From contig DDNW01000174.1 of assembly GCA_002341345.1 (NCBI GenBank), forward strand, positions 6,079 through 22,465: a stretch of 16,387 bases of DNA, read 5' to 3'. This DNA is from Erythrobacter sp. UBA2510 (GTDB lineage: Bacteria > Pseudomonadota > Alphaproteobacteria > Sphingomonadales > Sphingomonadaceae). The position numbers and the translations under genes were made by a program. How positions within the stretch are numbered: the first letter of the stretch is position 1; each line of letters starts with the position of its first letter. Shown here one piece after another: positions 1 to 7,998 of the stretch. Under the pieces are notes generated by a model. It saw nothing but the letters and a program-made list of their open reading frames with translations, was not told where the DNA came from and made no database searches.

Positions 1-2426
1 ATGCCATCTGCGGCGAGCCGCTCGGCAATATCCTCGCTGTTCTCGTCGCCCAGATTGTAGTCGAGGATTGCAAAGCCCGGTTTTTGCTCGGCGATTTCAG
101 CCAGCGCTGCGGCACTGCTGCCCGCGACCATGACATTGCTGTAGCCCAGTTCGCGCAGCATCTCCTCGGTATCCATGGCAATGATCATGCTGTCTTCGAC
201 CAGCAGGACCGGATCGGTGTGCGAGAGCGCTGAAGGCGGCGGCGGCGGTGCGGCCCTGGCCGCCTGCCGCTCCGCATCGGCTGATTGCTTGCCCCGGTGG
301 ACCAGCCGCGCCGGGATCAAAAAATCGGCTTCCACGCCCGATAATTCGTATCGGATCGTGGCCTGCCCTTTCAGCTCGTGCGGGATCGACTTTTCGATGA
401 TGGTCGAACCGAATCCGCTGCGCTTGGGCGCCCGCACCGGCGGGCCGTTCTTTTCGCGCCATTGAATCGCTAGGTCGCCATATTCGTCGATCCGCGTGTC
501 GATCTCCAGCTTGCCGCGATGATCGCACAGCGCGCCATATTTGGCTGAATTGGTCATCATCTCGTGCATGACCAGCGCCAGCACCGTGTAGGCTTCGGGC
601 GTGACCAGCACATCCGGGCCAGAAATGAGTACGCGGTCCGCCTTGCCTGCCAGATAGGCTTCGGCCTCGGCCTCGATCAGTTCATGCAAGGAGGCAGGCG
701 ACCATTGTTCGCGCGTAATATTGTCATGTGCCAGTGCCAGCGCGCGGATGCGCCCGCCGACCAGGTCGGCGAAGTCGCGCACATCGCTCACCTCGGCCCG
801 CGACTGACTGATCAAGCCACGGATCAACGTCAGGATATTGCGGACCCGGTGATTGAGTTCGGCGATCAGCAGGTTCTGCCGTTCCTCAGCGCGCTTCCTC
901 TCCTCCATGGTTTCCTCGGCGATCCGCAGGATCACCTCCAGCAGGGTAACCCGCAGGCTTTCGGCGATGGCCAGTTCTTCCTCGGTCCAAGGCGCGCTGC
1001 GCCCACGCACCGTCTCCTGCCATGCAGCGAAGCTCTTGCGCGGGGTCAGGCGCGCGCCATTGGGTCCGTATTCGACCGGCTTTTCCGGATTGCCCGCCCA
1101 GTTGACGATGCGCGGCAATTCGCGACGCCACAGCACCACGTAGTCGCGCGGTCGGCGCGAGACGGGGATAACCAGTGCGCCAGCCAGCGCGGCGGGCTTG
1201 TCGGCTCCCTCAGGCAGCAGGGTGCGTATGTCCTCGGTCTCGACGATGGTGCTGACCGCTGCGCTGTTGAGCGCGGGCAGGAGGGCGCGAAACTGCTCCT
1301 CGTTCGGCGCGACACCGCGCGACTGGTAGATGCCGTCGATAAAGGCGCTGGCCCCGTCCTGCGCGATGATCCCGCTGATCTCTTTCTGGAGCAGTGGCAG
1401 GTTATCGGCGATCGAGCCGTTGTTGGGCAGCTGCGAGATCATCCGGTCGTGCAGCATCTGCGCCCGCTCCTTGAGCAGGTTGCCGGCATTGCTGATCGCG
1501 ATCTCCAGCTGCAGCGCGAACAATTGTGCAAACAGCTCGGACAACGTGCGTAGCGTGTAGGGTACGACCTTGGCCGAATAGTGATGGCAGGCGAACAGGC
1601 CCCAGAGCTTGCCGTTGACGACAATCGAGATGCTCAGCGACGCGCCGACGCCCATGTTGCGCAGATATTCGATATGGATCGGCGAGACCGCGCGCAGCGT
1701 GCTGTAGCTGAGGTCGAGGCTCTCGCTGCTGGCCGACCCGGCCCCCAGGATCGGAACCGGCGCTTCGTTCACATCGCTGATGATGCGGAACAGGTTGCGC
1801 ACGTAGAGCTCGCGCGCCTGCTTGGGAATGTCGCTCTTGGGATAGCGCAGCGAGAGGAAGCTTTCGAGATGCGGCTCGGCCGCCTCGGCGAGGACTTCGC
1901 CGCTCTCGTCAGGGTGGAAGCGATAGACCATCACCCGGTCGATCCCGAGCAACTGCTTGAGTTCCGTAGCGGCGGCATCGCACAGCTCGGTGACCCCGGT
2001 ATGCGCCTGCAAGCGCTGCATCAGCGGACGCAGTTTGCCGGTCGCGGTGTCGATGCCTTGAGTCTCGCTCGGCTCGGCCTCGACGATGATGAATTGCGCG
2101 CTGCGGTGAACGGCGACATCGAACAGCCGGTCCGACCCGCTCAGGCTGAGGCCGAAGATACGCTCGACCGCGCCGCCCTCGCGGCCCGAGCTGGCCTCGC
2201 GGATGCGACCCATCGCGTCGGAGCAGAGATGATCCATGAGGCGGCTGCCGACCTCGATGTCGTCACGCAGCCTCAGGATGTCCCTGGTGTTGGCGGATTT
2301 GAAGGCGACGTTCCAGTCGCCGGTCAGCGCCAGCAGGCAACCGAAGGACTGGATCTTGCCCAGCTTGTGGATCGGCTCCCGGTCGCAATCGGTCAGGTCG
2401 TAGGCATGTTCGGCGGTTCCGCTCAT
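1..2426 (-). CDS. bphP: Bacteriophytochrome, HWE histidine kinase with C-terminal receiver domain (3' end outside window)
   Basis: Red/far-red photoreceptor kinase, read as 808 codons from the ATG at 2426; it is open to the window edge and absent from simple lists because its stop lies outside. Domains in order: N-terminal PAS with the biliverdin-attachment Cys14 and the CDxxPIHxxGxIQxxG signature (14-29); GAF with SDIP (198-201), SPIHIEYLRNMGV (His251) and CHHY (280-283); PHY with the tongue motifs PRKSF (462-466) and WQE (469-471); histidine kinase with phospho-acceptor His526 in NHRVRN, N-box HEMMTNSAKYGAL near 621-633, and WRE (656-658), the feature of the HWE class; a proline-rich linker (about 727-731); and a receiver domain with acidic Asp745 and phospho-acceptor Asp789. 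Roughly the last third of the receiver is missing at the edge, not necessarily in the gene. The start overlaps the bphO stop as ATGA, implying translational coupling. The output partner is not visible. Confidence 0.96.
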   Translation of the reverse strand, partial: MSGTAEHAYDLTDCDREPIHKLGKIQSFGCLLALTGDWNVAFKSANTRDILRLRDDIEVGSRLMDHLCSDAMGRIREASSGREGGAVERIFGLSLSGSDRLFDVAVHRSAQFIIVEAEPSETQGIDTATGKLRPLMQRLQAHTGVTELCDAAATELKQLLGIDRVMVYRFHPDESGEVLAEAAEPHLESFLSLRYPKSDIPKQARELYVRNLFRIISDVNEAPVPILGAGSASSESLDLSYSTLRAVSPIHIEYLRNMGVGASLSISIVVNGKLWGLFACHHYSAKVVPYTLRTLSELFAQLFALQLEIAISNAGNLLKERAQMLHDRMISQLPNNGSIADNLPLLQKEISGIIAQDGASAFIDGIYQSRGVAPNEEQFRALLPALNSAAVSTIVETEDIRTLLPEGADKPAALAGALVIPVSRRPRDYVVLWRRELPRIVNWAGNPEKPVEYGPNGARLTPRKSFAAWQETVRGRSAPWTEEELAIAESLRVTLLEVILRIAEETMEERKRAEERQNLLIAELNHRVRNILTLIRGLISQSRAEVSDVRDFADLVGGRIRALALAHDNITREQWSPASLHELIEAEAEAYLAGKADRVLISGPDVLVTPEAYTVLALVMHEMMTNSAKYGALCDHRGKLEIDTRIDEYGDLAIQWREKNGPPVRAPKRSGFGSTIIEKSIPHELKGQATIRYELSGVEADFLIPARLVHRGKQSADAERQAARAAPPPPPSALSHTDPVLLVEDSMIIAMDTEEMLRELGYSNVMVAGSSAAALAEIAEQKPGFAILDYNLGDENSEDIAERLAADG

Positions 2427-2980
2427 GCAGCGATCTTTCCGTCGCCACCTTCGAGTATCGCGTGGAAATGTTTGAACAGCGCGCGCGCGGCTATCACCGC
2501 CCGTTCGGCCCGATCCGCCGTAACCTCCCGATCGAGCGCAGGCAGCAGACCCTTCCAGAAAGCGGTCATTCGCTCGTCGCCAAGGAAATGCGTCGGCCAG
2601 GATGCGCCGTTCTTGCGCAGCTGCGCCAGGATCGCGCGATTGCCGAGGTGCGATCCGGCAATGCCCCAGGCGACTCCGATAGCATCCGCATCTGCTGGAA
2701 CGTCAAAAGGGATATGGGGGATGAAGATGGGCAGGCGCAGCCGGGCGAGATCGCCCAGCAATGCCGGCGCGGATGCGGGCGGGGTCACCGAAGGGTCGAA
2801 ATGGCCCGCAAGCCATTCCTCCACCGGCATGCGCGCTTCGAGCTGCCAGGCGAGAAAACGCGCATATCCCGTGCGCGACGACAGATCGAAGCGCCGCAGA
2901 CTGCTGTCCAGCAGCGCATGCGCCTCGCTCGCTTCGTCTCGCAGGAATGTTCGTAATGTCTTGAGAGAATGTACCTTCAA
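2423..2980 (-). CDS. bphO: Biliverdin-producing heme oxygenase, bacteriophytochrome-associated
   Basis: Cleaves heme to biliverdin, iron and CO, supplying the chromophore for the phytochrome encoded next to it. The 185-aa length suits bacterial BphO proteins. His21, in EAHALLD, is the likely proximal heme ligand, and GVAWGIAGSHLGNR (102-115) corresponds to the glycine-rich distal helix (family knowledge applied to what is visible). The start is a TTG: no in-frame ATG occurs before residue 51, and an AGGG sits 7 nt upstream of the TTG. A rare start could keep the enzyme in low amount. The last four bases overlap the bphP start (ATGA), so the two are one operon. Overall similarity to well-studied heme oxygenases looks low, as is usual for this family, but the context makes the call firm. 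Confidence 0.9.
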   Translation of the reverse strand: MKVHSLKTLRTFLRDEASEAHALLDSSLRRFDLSSRTGYARFLAWQLEARMPVEEWLAGHFDPSVTPPASAPALLGDLARLRLPIFIPHIPFDVPADADAIGVAWGIAGSHLGNRAILAQLRKNGASWPTHFLGDERMTAFWKGLLPALDREVTADRAERAVIAARALFKHFHAILEGGDGKIAA

Positions 2981-3117
2981 AATGCGACCCTGAAACCGGT
3001 TACCGGACGAACCACGTGCCCCACCATTTACCGATTAAGTGACTAGAATGAATAGGATAAAAGAAGGTTCCCGAGAATCTTTCTGTTTGCGGAAACAGGG
3101 TGCTAAGGGTGACTGAT

Positions 3118-3558
3118 ATGATTGCCCAGACCATTCAGCTTGCCCTCGCGCCAGTCTTCGTGCTGGTCGCCATCGGCAATATTATGAACCTGCTGTCGAC
3201 CCGGCTCGGGCGGATCGTGGACCGGTCGCGCGTCTTGCAGGAACGTCATCCGGGTACGCAGGGCACCGAGCATGACGAGATTGTGCGCGAGATGCGCGTG
3301 GTCGATCGCCGCATCCATCTCATCAACCGGGCGTTGCTGCTGCTGGTATTGTCGGCGATCTGCATCGGCATGACCGTCGTGCTGCTGTTCGTCGAGGAGT
3401 TCAGCAACGCCCCGTTGCAGCCCGTCGCCGCCGCCATCTTCATTCTGGCCGTCGGCCTGCTGATGGGGGCGCTGTTGCTGTTCCTGAACGAAACGCGGCA
3501 GGCCACGGCAGCGCTGCGAATACCCGATACCTTCCTCGAGAAAGATCGCGAACTCTAA
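3118..3558 (+). CDS. DUF2721 family integral membrane protein
   Basis: A 146-aa protein with an N-terminal hydrophobic helix (about 5-24, ALAPVFVLVAIGNIMNLL), a basic segment (STRLGRIVDRSR), a soluble stretch, and two further helices near 73-92 and 103-122. The helix followed by TRLGRIVDR is typical of DUF2721 proteins, whose function is unknown. I place the start at ATG 3118 because AAGGG lies 8 nt upstream; a GTG six codons earlier (3100) has no such site at proper spacing. It is divergent from bphO across about 137 nt. Its stop overlaps the stop of the converging PHA-system gene by 4 bp, so there is no room for a separate terminator between them. Confidence 0.82.
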   Translation: MIAQTIQLALAPVFVLVAIGNIMNLLSTRLGRIVDRSRVLQERHPGTQGTEHDEIVREMRVVDRRIHLINRALLLLVLSAICIGMTVVLLFVEEFSNAPLQPVAAAIFILAVGLLMGALLLFLNETRQATAALRIPDTFLEKDREL

Positions 3559-3866
3559 TCTTCCTGTGGCGCTTCCAGCATGCGCTGGCCCTGCTGGCGG
3601 ATCGCGCCCGAGATCATCGGTTCGAGAAAGCCGAGCGCGACGGGCAGGGCGATAGTGAACACCACTTCGCCGTCCTTGATGTCGATAGTGCCATCCATCT
3701 TCTGGCCCATCGCCATGATCCCCAGCGCCATCTGGTCCTCGCTTGGCCAGCTGGTCGCGATATCCGCCATGCCGCCCGGCACCGCATCGGCGATTTCGTG
3801 GCTGCTCGCCTTCAGGCGCTTGCGAACTTCCTCGCGGCTTAGCTCGTGGGGAATGGCAACCTGCAT
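3555..3866 (-). CDS. Polyhydroxyalkanoic acid system family protein (PHA_gran_rgn type)
   Basis: A small soluble protein of 103 aa with the layout of the PHA granule-associated/regulatory family: an N-terminal amphipathic segment with a basic RxxVRKRLK-like stretch, a central strand region around GTIDIKDGEVVFTIALP, and a C-terminal helix (FLEPMISGAIRQQGQRML). Family members occur beside PHA genes in other bacteria, but no PHA synthase or depolymerase is visible here. The start is the ATG at 3866, whose A is the last base of the upstream TGA stop (TGATG), so translation is probably coupled to the XpaC-like gene. A TTG one codon earlier is possible but less likely. The family call rests on pattern recognition of a short protein and is moderate. 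Confidence 0.7.
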   Translation of the reverse strand: MQVAIPHELSREEVRKRLKASSHEIADAVPGGMADIATSWPSEDQMALGIMAMGQKMDGTIDIKDGEVVFTIALPVALGFLEPMISGAIRQQGQRMLEAPQED

Positions 3867-4654
3867 CAATTGTTCTCCGGCTGGGTGTCGGGCGCGCTAT
3901 CTGGCGCAGCAAGCGATGGCACAGCGCCATCGCCATAGCGATAGTCGAGATAGCGCGTGTGAATGGCCAGCTCGTCGAGCGAGCCTTCGGCCAGTTGCCG
4001 CGTTACCTGGTCGATCTCTCGGCTGATCTTGCTCAGGCTCTCGGTCAGCTGTTCGTCGGGCGTCGAGCCTCCGCGCGCCTCGCGCCGCAGATGCGCGGGG
4101 ATGCGGCCATAGGCGTCGACCGTTTCGGGCAGCAATTCACCCACCAGCTTGCGCGTTTCGGCCGCAGCAGGGTGGCTCGCCTCGACATGATCGAGTTGCT
4201 TGCCCAGCGCATCGAGCTGGACGCCGATATCCTCGACGATCCGTATGGCTGGCGCGGGCAGGGCGGGGCGCTGCGCCTCGAGCCACAATTCGGTGCGCGC
4301 GACGAGCGTCCTGGCATCCTGCGTCTTGGTCAGGTCGGCGCGCCTGGGCACCTTCACCTTGGGAAAGTTGGCGAACAGGATCGCGGCGGCGACCACCGCG
4401 AAGAAGGCAATGACGACGCCGGTAAAGCCGATCCCGTCCAGCACCAGCCCCGCCGCTGTCACCGACGCAAGGATCGCCAGCAGCGCGGCCCCGAAGAACC
4501 CGGCGCGGCGCAGCAAATTGCGCGTCTTGAGTCGGGCTGAACCCTGCCCGATCGAAACCGCGCGGCGATGCCGCCCGCCTGTCTGGTTATCGCGCACGAG
4601 GGCGCGGCCTTCGGACAGGATACGCTCGCTCTGCCGGGTGAGATCTTCTGCCAT
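3866..4654 (-). CDS. XpaC-like (5-bromo-4-chloroindolyl phosphate hydrolysis family) membrane protein
   Basis: A 262-aa protein with a basic N-terminus, two adjacent transmembrane helices (about 51-71 and 76-96), then an all-helical cytoplasmic region rich in charged residues. The double helix followed by a helical tail matches XpaC-type proteins. The position directly after telA supports this, since xpaC and the TelA homologue yaaN are neighbours in B. subtilis. The family name comes from an old colony-colour phenotype and does not establish an enzymatic activity; I see no catalytic motif. The start ATG shares its A with the telA stop (TGATG). The C-terminus is low complexity and Pro/Asp-rich (PSLAAPDSAPDTQPENN). 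Family assignment is moderate; membrane topology is clear. Confidence 0.65.
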   Translation of the reverse strand: MAEDLTRQSERILSEGRALVRDNQTGGRHRRAVSIGQGSARLKTRNLLRRAGFFGAALLAILASVTAAGLVLDGIGFTGVVIAFFAVVAAAILFANFPKVKVPRRADLTKTQDARTLVARTELWLEAQRPALPAPAIRIVEDIGVQLDALGKQLDHVEASHPAAAETRKLVGELLPETVDAYGRIPAHLRREARGGSTPDEQLTESLSKISREIDQVTRQLAEGSLDELAIHTRYLDYRYGDGAVPSLAAPDSAPDTQPENN

Positions 4655-5856
4655 CAGTCCTCGAGGCTGAGCAGGCCGCTATCGGCAACCTGCCCGGCGG
4701 CCTGCGCCTGTCCTTCGGCGCGGGCAATGTAGCCTTTCGACTTCTCGACCTCGGTCGAAAGCGTCTCGACCGTCTGCTTCATGCTGTCGAGCGCGCGTAG
4801 CTTGAACGTGTCGACCTCGTCCATCGTGTCATAGATGTTCTGGAAGGCGCGCTGCAGCGTTTCCATCGGGATCGTGCTGCTGGCCGCCTGTTCGTGGATC
4901 TGCGCGGTATTGTCGCGCAGCATCTGGCCGGTCGAATCGATGATCCCTGCCGTGGTCTGGTTGAGCGCGGTGATCTGGCCCAGTACCAGCTTCTGGTTGG
5001 TCATCGCCTGTGCGACGGTGACTGCGGTGCGCAGCGCGCCCACCGTTGTCGTACTCGCTCTGTCGACGCCCTTCACCAGCTCGACATTGTTCTTTTTGAC
5101 CAGATCGAGTGCGAGATAGCCTTGTACGCTGACCGCCATTTGCGTGAGCAGGTCCTGCGTGCGCTGGCGGACATAGAACAGCGCGGTCTCGCGGATTGCC
5201 TTGGCCTTGGCGGGATCGGAGGAATCGAGATCGGCCGCCTGCTCTTCAAGACGTGTGTCGAGAACCTTGGCGATGTGGATCATCTGCTCCAGTTTGCCCA
5301 TCGCCTCCCACAGCTTGGTGCGCTCGACGTCGATGGCGGCATTGTCCATCAGCAGCTCGTCCTTGCCGCTGGAAAGCCGTGCGAGGATCGCCTGAATGTG
5401 GCCCTGCGCACTGGTGTAGCTGTCGAAATAGCCCTTCAGCCTGTTGCCGAAGGGGATGATGCCGAACAGTTTGCGCCCGGTCATCTTGCCCTTGCGACCG
5501 GGATCGAGATCCTCGACCGTGCGGCGCAGTTCGGTGAGATCCGCGCCGACGCCGCTTTCCTGGTCCATCGCGCGCACCGGACGGTCGAGAAAGCGGTTCG
5601 ACATTTGTGCAGCCGCCGCGATCTCCTTGCGCCCCATATTGGTGATCTGGTCGACCTTCTTCCCGAATTCGGGCGAATTGGCATCGAGCGCGACCAGCTC
5701 GCCAACGAAGCTGTCGACCTTCTGTTCGAGCGCGCTCTTCTCTTCCTCGCCGACGGGCACCAGACCGGCGGCCTGCGCGGGGGCGACGGCAGGCACCGGG
5801 TCGGGCGGGGTCAGGTCGAGCTTGGTCTCGGTCGCGGTTTGGTCGGTAGTCGCCAT
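4654..5856 (-). CDS. telA: TelA family toxic-anion (tellurite) resistance protein
   Basis: A 400-aa soluble, mostly helical, coiled-coil-rich protein. After a Pro/Ala-rich N-terminus (about 15-35), the sequence carries TelA/KlaA-family hallmarks: IPFGNRLKGYFDSYTSAQ, the ILARLSSGKDELLMDNAAI stretch, and VQGYLALDLVKKNNVELVKGVDRASTTTVGALRTAV. Plasmid TelA proteins contribute to tellurite resistance; for chromosomal copies a general cell-envelope stress role is more often suspected, and the reaction is unknown. The start ATG has AAGG just 4 nt upstream and GAGG about 13 nt upstream. It is the first gene of a three-gene minus-strand operon and is divergent from the DUF389 gene. Confidence 0.9.
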   Translation of the reverse strand: MATTDQTATETKLDLTPPDPVPAVAPAQAAGLVPVGEEEKSALEQKVDSFVGELVALDANSPEFGKKVDQITNMGRKEIAAAAQMSNRFLDRPVRAMDQESGVGADLTELRRTVEDLDPGRKGKMTGRKLFGIIPFGNRLKGYFDSYTSAQGHIQAILARLSSGKDELLMDNAAIDVERTKLWEAMGKLEQMIHIAKVLDTRLEEQAADLDSSDPAKAKAIRETALFYVRQRTQDLLTQMAVSVQGYLALDLVKKNNVELVKGVDRASTTTVGALRTAVTVAQAMTNQKLVLGQITALNQTTAGIIDSTGQMLRDNTAQIHEQAASSTIPMETLQRAFQNIYDTMDEVDTFKLRALDSMKQTVETLSTEVEKSKGYIARAEGQAQAAGQVADSGLLSLED

Positions 5857-5946
5857 GGCGCCTTGAAATCCTCAGTCTGTAGCGTCTTTTACTGTATTAG
5901 GGATGCAAGACACGTAGATCAAGCTTTCCCCCGATGACATCCTGCC

Positions 5947-5952
5947 ATTATA
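5947..5952 (-). promoter_or_regulatory. Possible -10 element for the telA operon
   Basis: On the minus strand this reads TATAAT, a perfect sigma-70 -10 hexamer, about 90 nt upstream of telA. No good -35 hexamer lies 16-18 nt further upstream (that stretch is C-rich on the minus strand), so the assignment is weak. The 124-nt gap between telA and the DUF389 start must hold both divergent promoters. Confidence 0.25.
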
Positions 5953-5980
5953 GCAGCTGATGACAATGGGGGGCGAAGTC

Positions 5981-7546
5981 ATGGCGAGCGCAGCGCCGAA
6001 CGAAAATTCGAGCAGGAAAACGGCCGGATTCCAGAAGGTCCTGCTCAGCTGGCACCGCTGGTGGCGGACCGATGTCATGTCGACGGTCGATCAGGCCGAA
6101 GTCATCGCCAAACGCCGTGCCGAATGCGATATAACCGCGCGTTACCTCTTGATGGTTTCGATGTCGGCGGGCATCGCGATCCTTGGCCTGCTGCTGTCTT
6201 CGCCCGCCGTGGTCATCGGCGCCATGCTGCTCTCGCCGCTGATGGACCCTATCATGGGCGTCGGTTTCTCGCTCGCGATCGGCGATTACCGCTGGCTTCG
6301 GCGCTCTGCGCGCAGCCTTGCCGCGGGGGCGATCTTCGCCGTGCTGTTCACCGCTTTGGTCGTTTTCATGTCTCCGCTGCAAACGGTGACGAGCGAAATC
6401 GCCGCGCGTACCCGGCCCAATCTGTTCGACCTGGTGGTGGCGATCTTCTCCGCCGTCGCCGGGGGCTATGCGATTATTCGCGGGCGCGAGGGCACCATCG
6501 TCGGCGTCGCCATCGCCACCGCCTTGATGCCGCCGCTCGCCGTGGTCGGCTTCGGGCTGGCCACCTTCAACGGTACGGTATTCTGGGGCGCGTTGTTCCT
6601 GTTCATCACCAACCTCACCGCCATCGCGCTGACCGGCACGGCCATGGCGCGCATTTACGGCTTTTCGACCAGCCTGACCGAGAAGCAGAGCCAGCTGCAG
6701 AATGTCGGTCTGATCGTCGCCATCGTGGTACTCGCCGTTCCGCTGGGCCTGTCGCTCCGCAATATCGCTTGGGAGACCAATGCCCAGCGCGTGGTACGTG
6801 ACGGGATCGACAGCGCCTTTGCCGGCAATGCCGAAAGCGTTGAGCCGGAGATCAGTTTTTCCCATGAAGCCGTGACCGTCTCGGCGACGGTCTACACCAA
6901 TCAGCTCTATGACCGGGGCGAGGTGGAAAGCCGCGCGGCAAAACGGCTGGAACAGCGGCTGAACCGACCCGTAACCGTCTCCATACTCCAGATCGAAAGC
7001 GCCTCCGCGCGCGAAGCCGAACTGGCCCAGATCGGCGAGAACCGGGCGCGTGAGGCAGAAAGCATCGCCACCGCTGAAGCGATCGGCGACCGGCTGGCGC
7101 TGCTCGCCGGAGTCGATGCGAGCGAGGTCACGGTCGACCGCGACCGGCGCCGGGCGATGGTCCGCGCGCGCCCGCTCGATGGCGCGACGCTGACCGCCTA
7201 TGCCGAGCTCGAACGCCGCATCGATGCGACCGAGCCCGAATGGGATATCCGCCTGATCCCTCCGGCGCGGGCCTTGCCGACTATTACCTTCGAACAGATT
7301 GCGACCGGGGCCGATGAGGAAGATGCTGCGGCCGCGACGCGCTATCAGCCCGATGCGGCCGGACGACAGGCCCTCGCGCTGATCGCCTGGGCGCAGAGCC
7401 GGGTGGGTATCGCGGTGCGGCTCGATGGCCCGGCTGGCGCGGTCGAGGCTGCGCGCGCCGAACTTGCCAGGAGCAGTATCAATGTCGTGCCCGTGCCGAC
7501 AGGCGAAGGTTACGGCCCGGTGACCGCGCGCTGGTCCACCGAATAA
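5981..7546 (+). CDS. DUF389 domain integral membrane protein with long C-terminal soluble region
   Basis: A 521-aa protein. Residues about 55-260 form some seven hydrophobic helices, including the DUF389 core SSPAVVIGAMLLSPLMDPIMG (about 73-93), AVAGGYAIIRGREGTIVG and ATALMPPLAVVGFGLA. After the last helix (about 241-259) comes a roughly 260-residue hydrophilic tail, rich in Glu/Arg/Ala, with the feel of repeated alpha/beta units (for example VTVSILQIESAS and ITFEQIATGADEEDAA). Function is unknown for the family. I choose ATG 5981 because a G-run lies 7 nt upstream; ATGs at 5960 and 5966 are in frame but have no better site. The MAPEG gene follows after 26 nt, so the two may be co-transcribed. 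Confidence 0.88.
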   Translation: MASAAPNENSSRKTAGFQKVLLSWHRWWRTDVMSTVDQAEVIAKRRAECDITARYLLMVSMSAGIAILGLLLSSPAVVIGAMLLSPLMDPIMGVGFSLAIGDYRWLRRSARSLAAGAIFAVLFTALVVFMSPLQTVTSEIAARTRPNLFDLVVAIFSAVAGGYAIIRGREGTIVGVAIATALMPPLAVVGFGLATFNGTVFWGALFLFITNLTAIALTGTAMARIYGFSTSLTEKQSQLQNVGLIVAIVVLAVPLGLSLRNIAWETNAQRVVRDGIDSAFAGNAESVEPEISFSHEAVTVSATVYTNQLYDRGEVESRAAKRLEQRLNRPVTVSILQIESASAREAELAQIGENRAREAESIATAEAIGDRLALLAGVDASEVTVDRDRRRAMVRARPLDGATLTAYAELERRIDATEPEWDIRLIPPARALPTITFEQIATGADEEDAAAATRYQPDAAGRQALALIAWAQSRVGIAVRLDGPAGAVEAARAELARSSINVVPVPTGEGYGPVTARWSTE

Positions 7547-7572
7547 ACGCAGCGGATAAGGGAGATGAAGCC

Positions 7573-7968
7573 ATGACTAGCGAGCTTACCGTATTGGCTC
7601 TTGCCGCGATCCTGCTGCTGATTCACGTCCTGCTCGCCGGACATTTCAAGACCCGGCAATACAGCACCGCGTGGAACATCGGCCCGCGCGATGGTGAACA
7701 GCCACCCCTCAATCCGATTGCCGGCAGGCTGGACCGGGCGCGGGGCAATTTCCTCGAGACTTTCCCGCTTGCGATCATCGCGCTGATCGGCGTGACCGTG
7801 GCCGACCGGACGAGCGAGATTACCGCCATAGCAAGCTGGACCTGGCTTGGGGCGCGGGTGGTCTATCTGCCCGTCTACTGGGCAGGCATTCCCGTCCTGC
7901 GCTCGGTGATCTGGATGGTCGCGACGCTGGCGCTGCTGGTGGTGCTGGGCGCGCTGCTGCTCGGCTGA
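7573..7968 (+). CDS. MAPEG family membrane protein
   Basis: A 131-aa four-helix membrane protein: helices near 5-23, 62-77, 83-102 and 108-130. The loop after helix 1 contains RARGNFLETFPLA (around 56-68), the MAPEG-type Arg/Asn/Glu motif, and WLGARVVYLPVYWAGIPVLRS matches the third-helix region of bacterial MAPEG proteins. Eukaryotic relatives are glutathione-dependent enzymes of eicosanoid metabolism or microsomal glutathione transferases; the substrate of bacterial members is mostly unknown. GGGAGATG stands about 10 nt before the ATG and serves as ribosome binding site. It follows the DUF389 gene closely and converges on the acyl-AMP ligase gene with 30 nt between stops. Confidence 0.87.
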   Translation: MTSELTVLALAAILLLIHVLLAGHFKTRQYSTAWNIGPRDGEQPPLNPIAGRLDRARGNFLETFPLAIIALIGVTVADRTSEITAIASWTWLGARVVYLPVYWAGIPVLRSVIWMVATLALLVVLGALLLG

Positions 7969-7998
7969 GCTGCCGAACAGTAGCGAAGTAAGTCCCGC

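Noticed and set aside
564..2993. Long open frames on the plus strand (564-1553 and 1581-2993)
   Set aside because: They are antisense to bphP/bphO, whose minus-strand translation has intact phytochrome and heme oxygenase motifs. The plus-strand products show no recognisable domain.
3743..5937. Plus-strand frames opposite the telA and XpaC-like genes
   Set aside because: The minus-strand genes explain the coding signal; the antisense products are Arg/Gly/Asp-rich shadows typical of GC-rich DNA.
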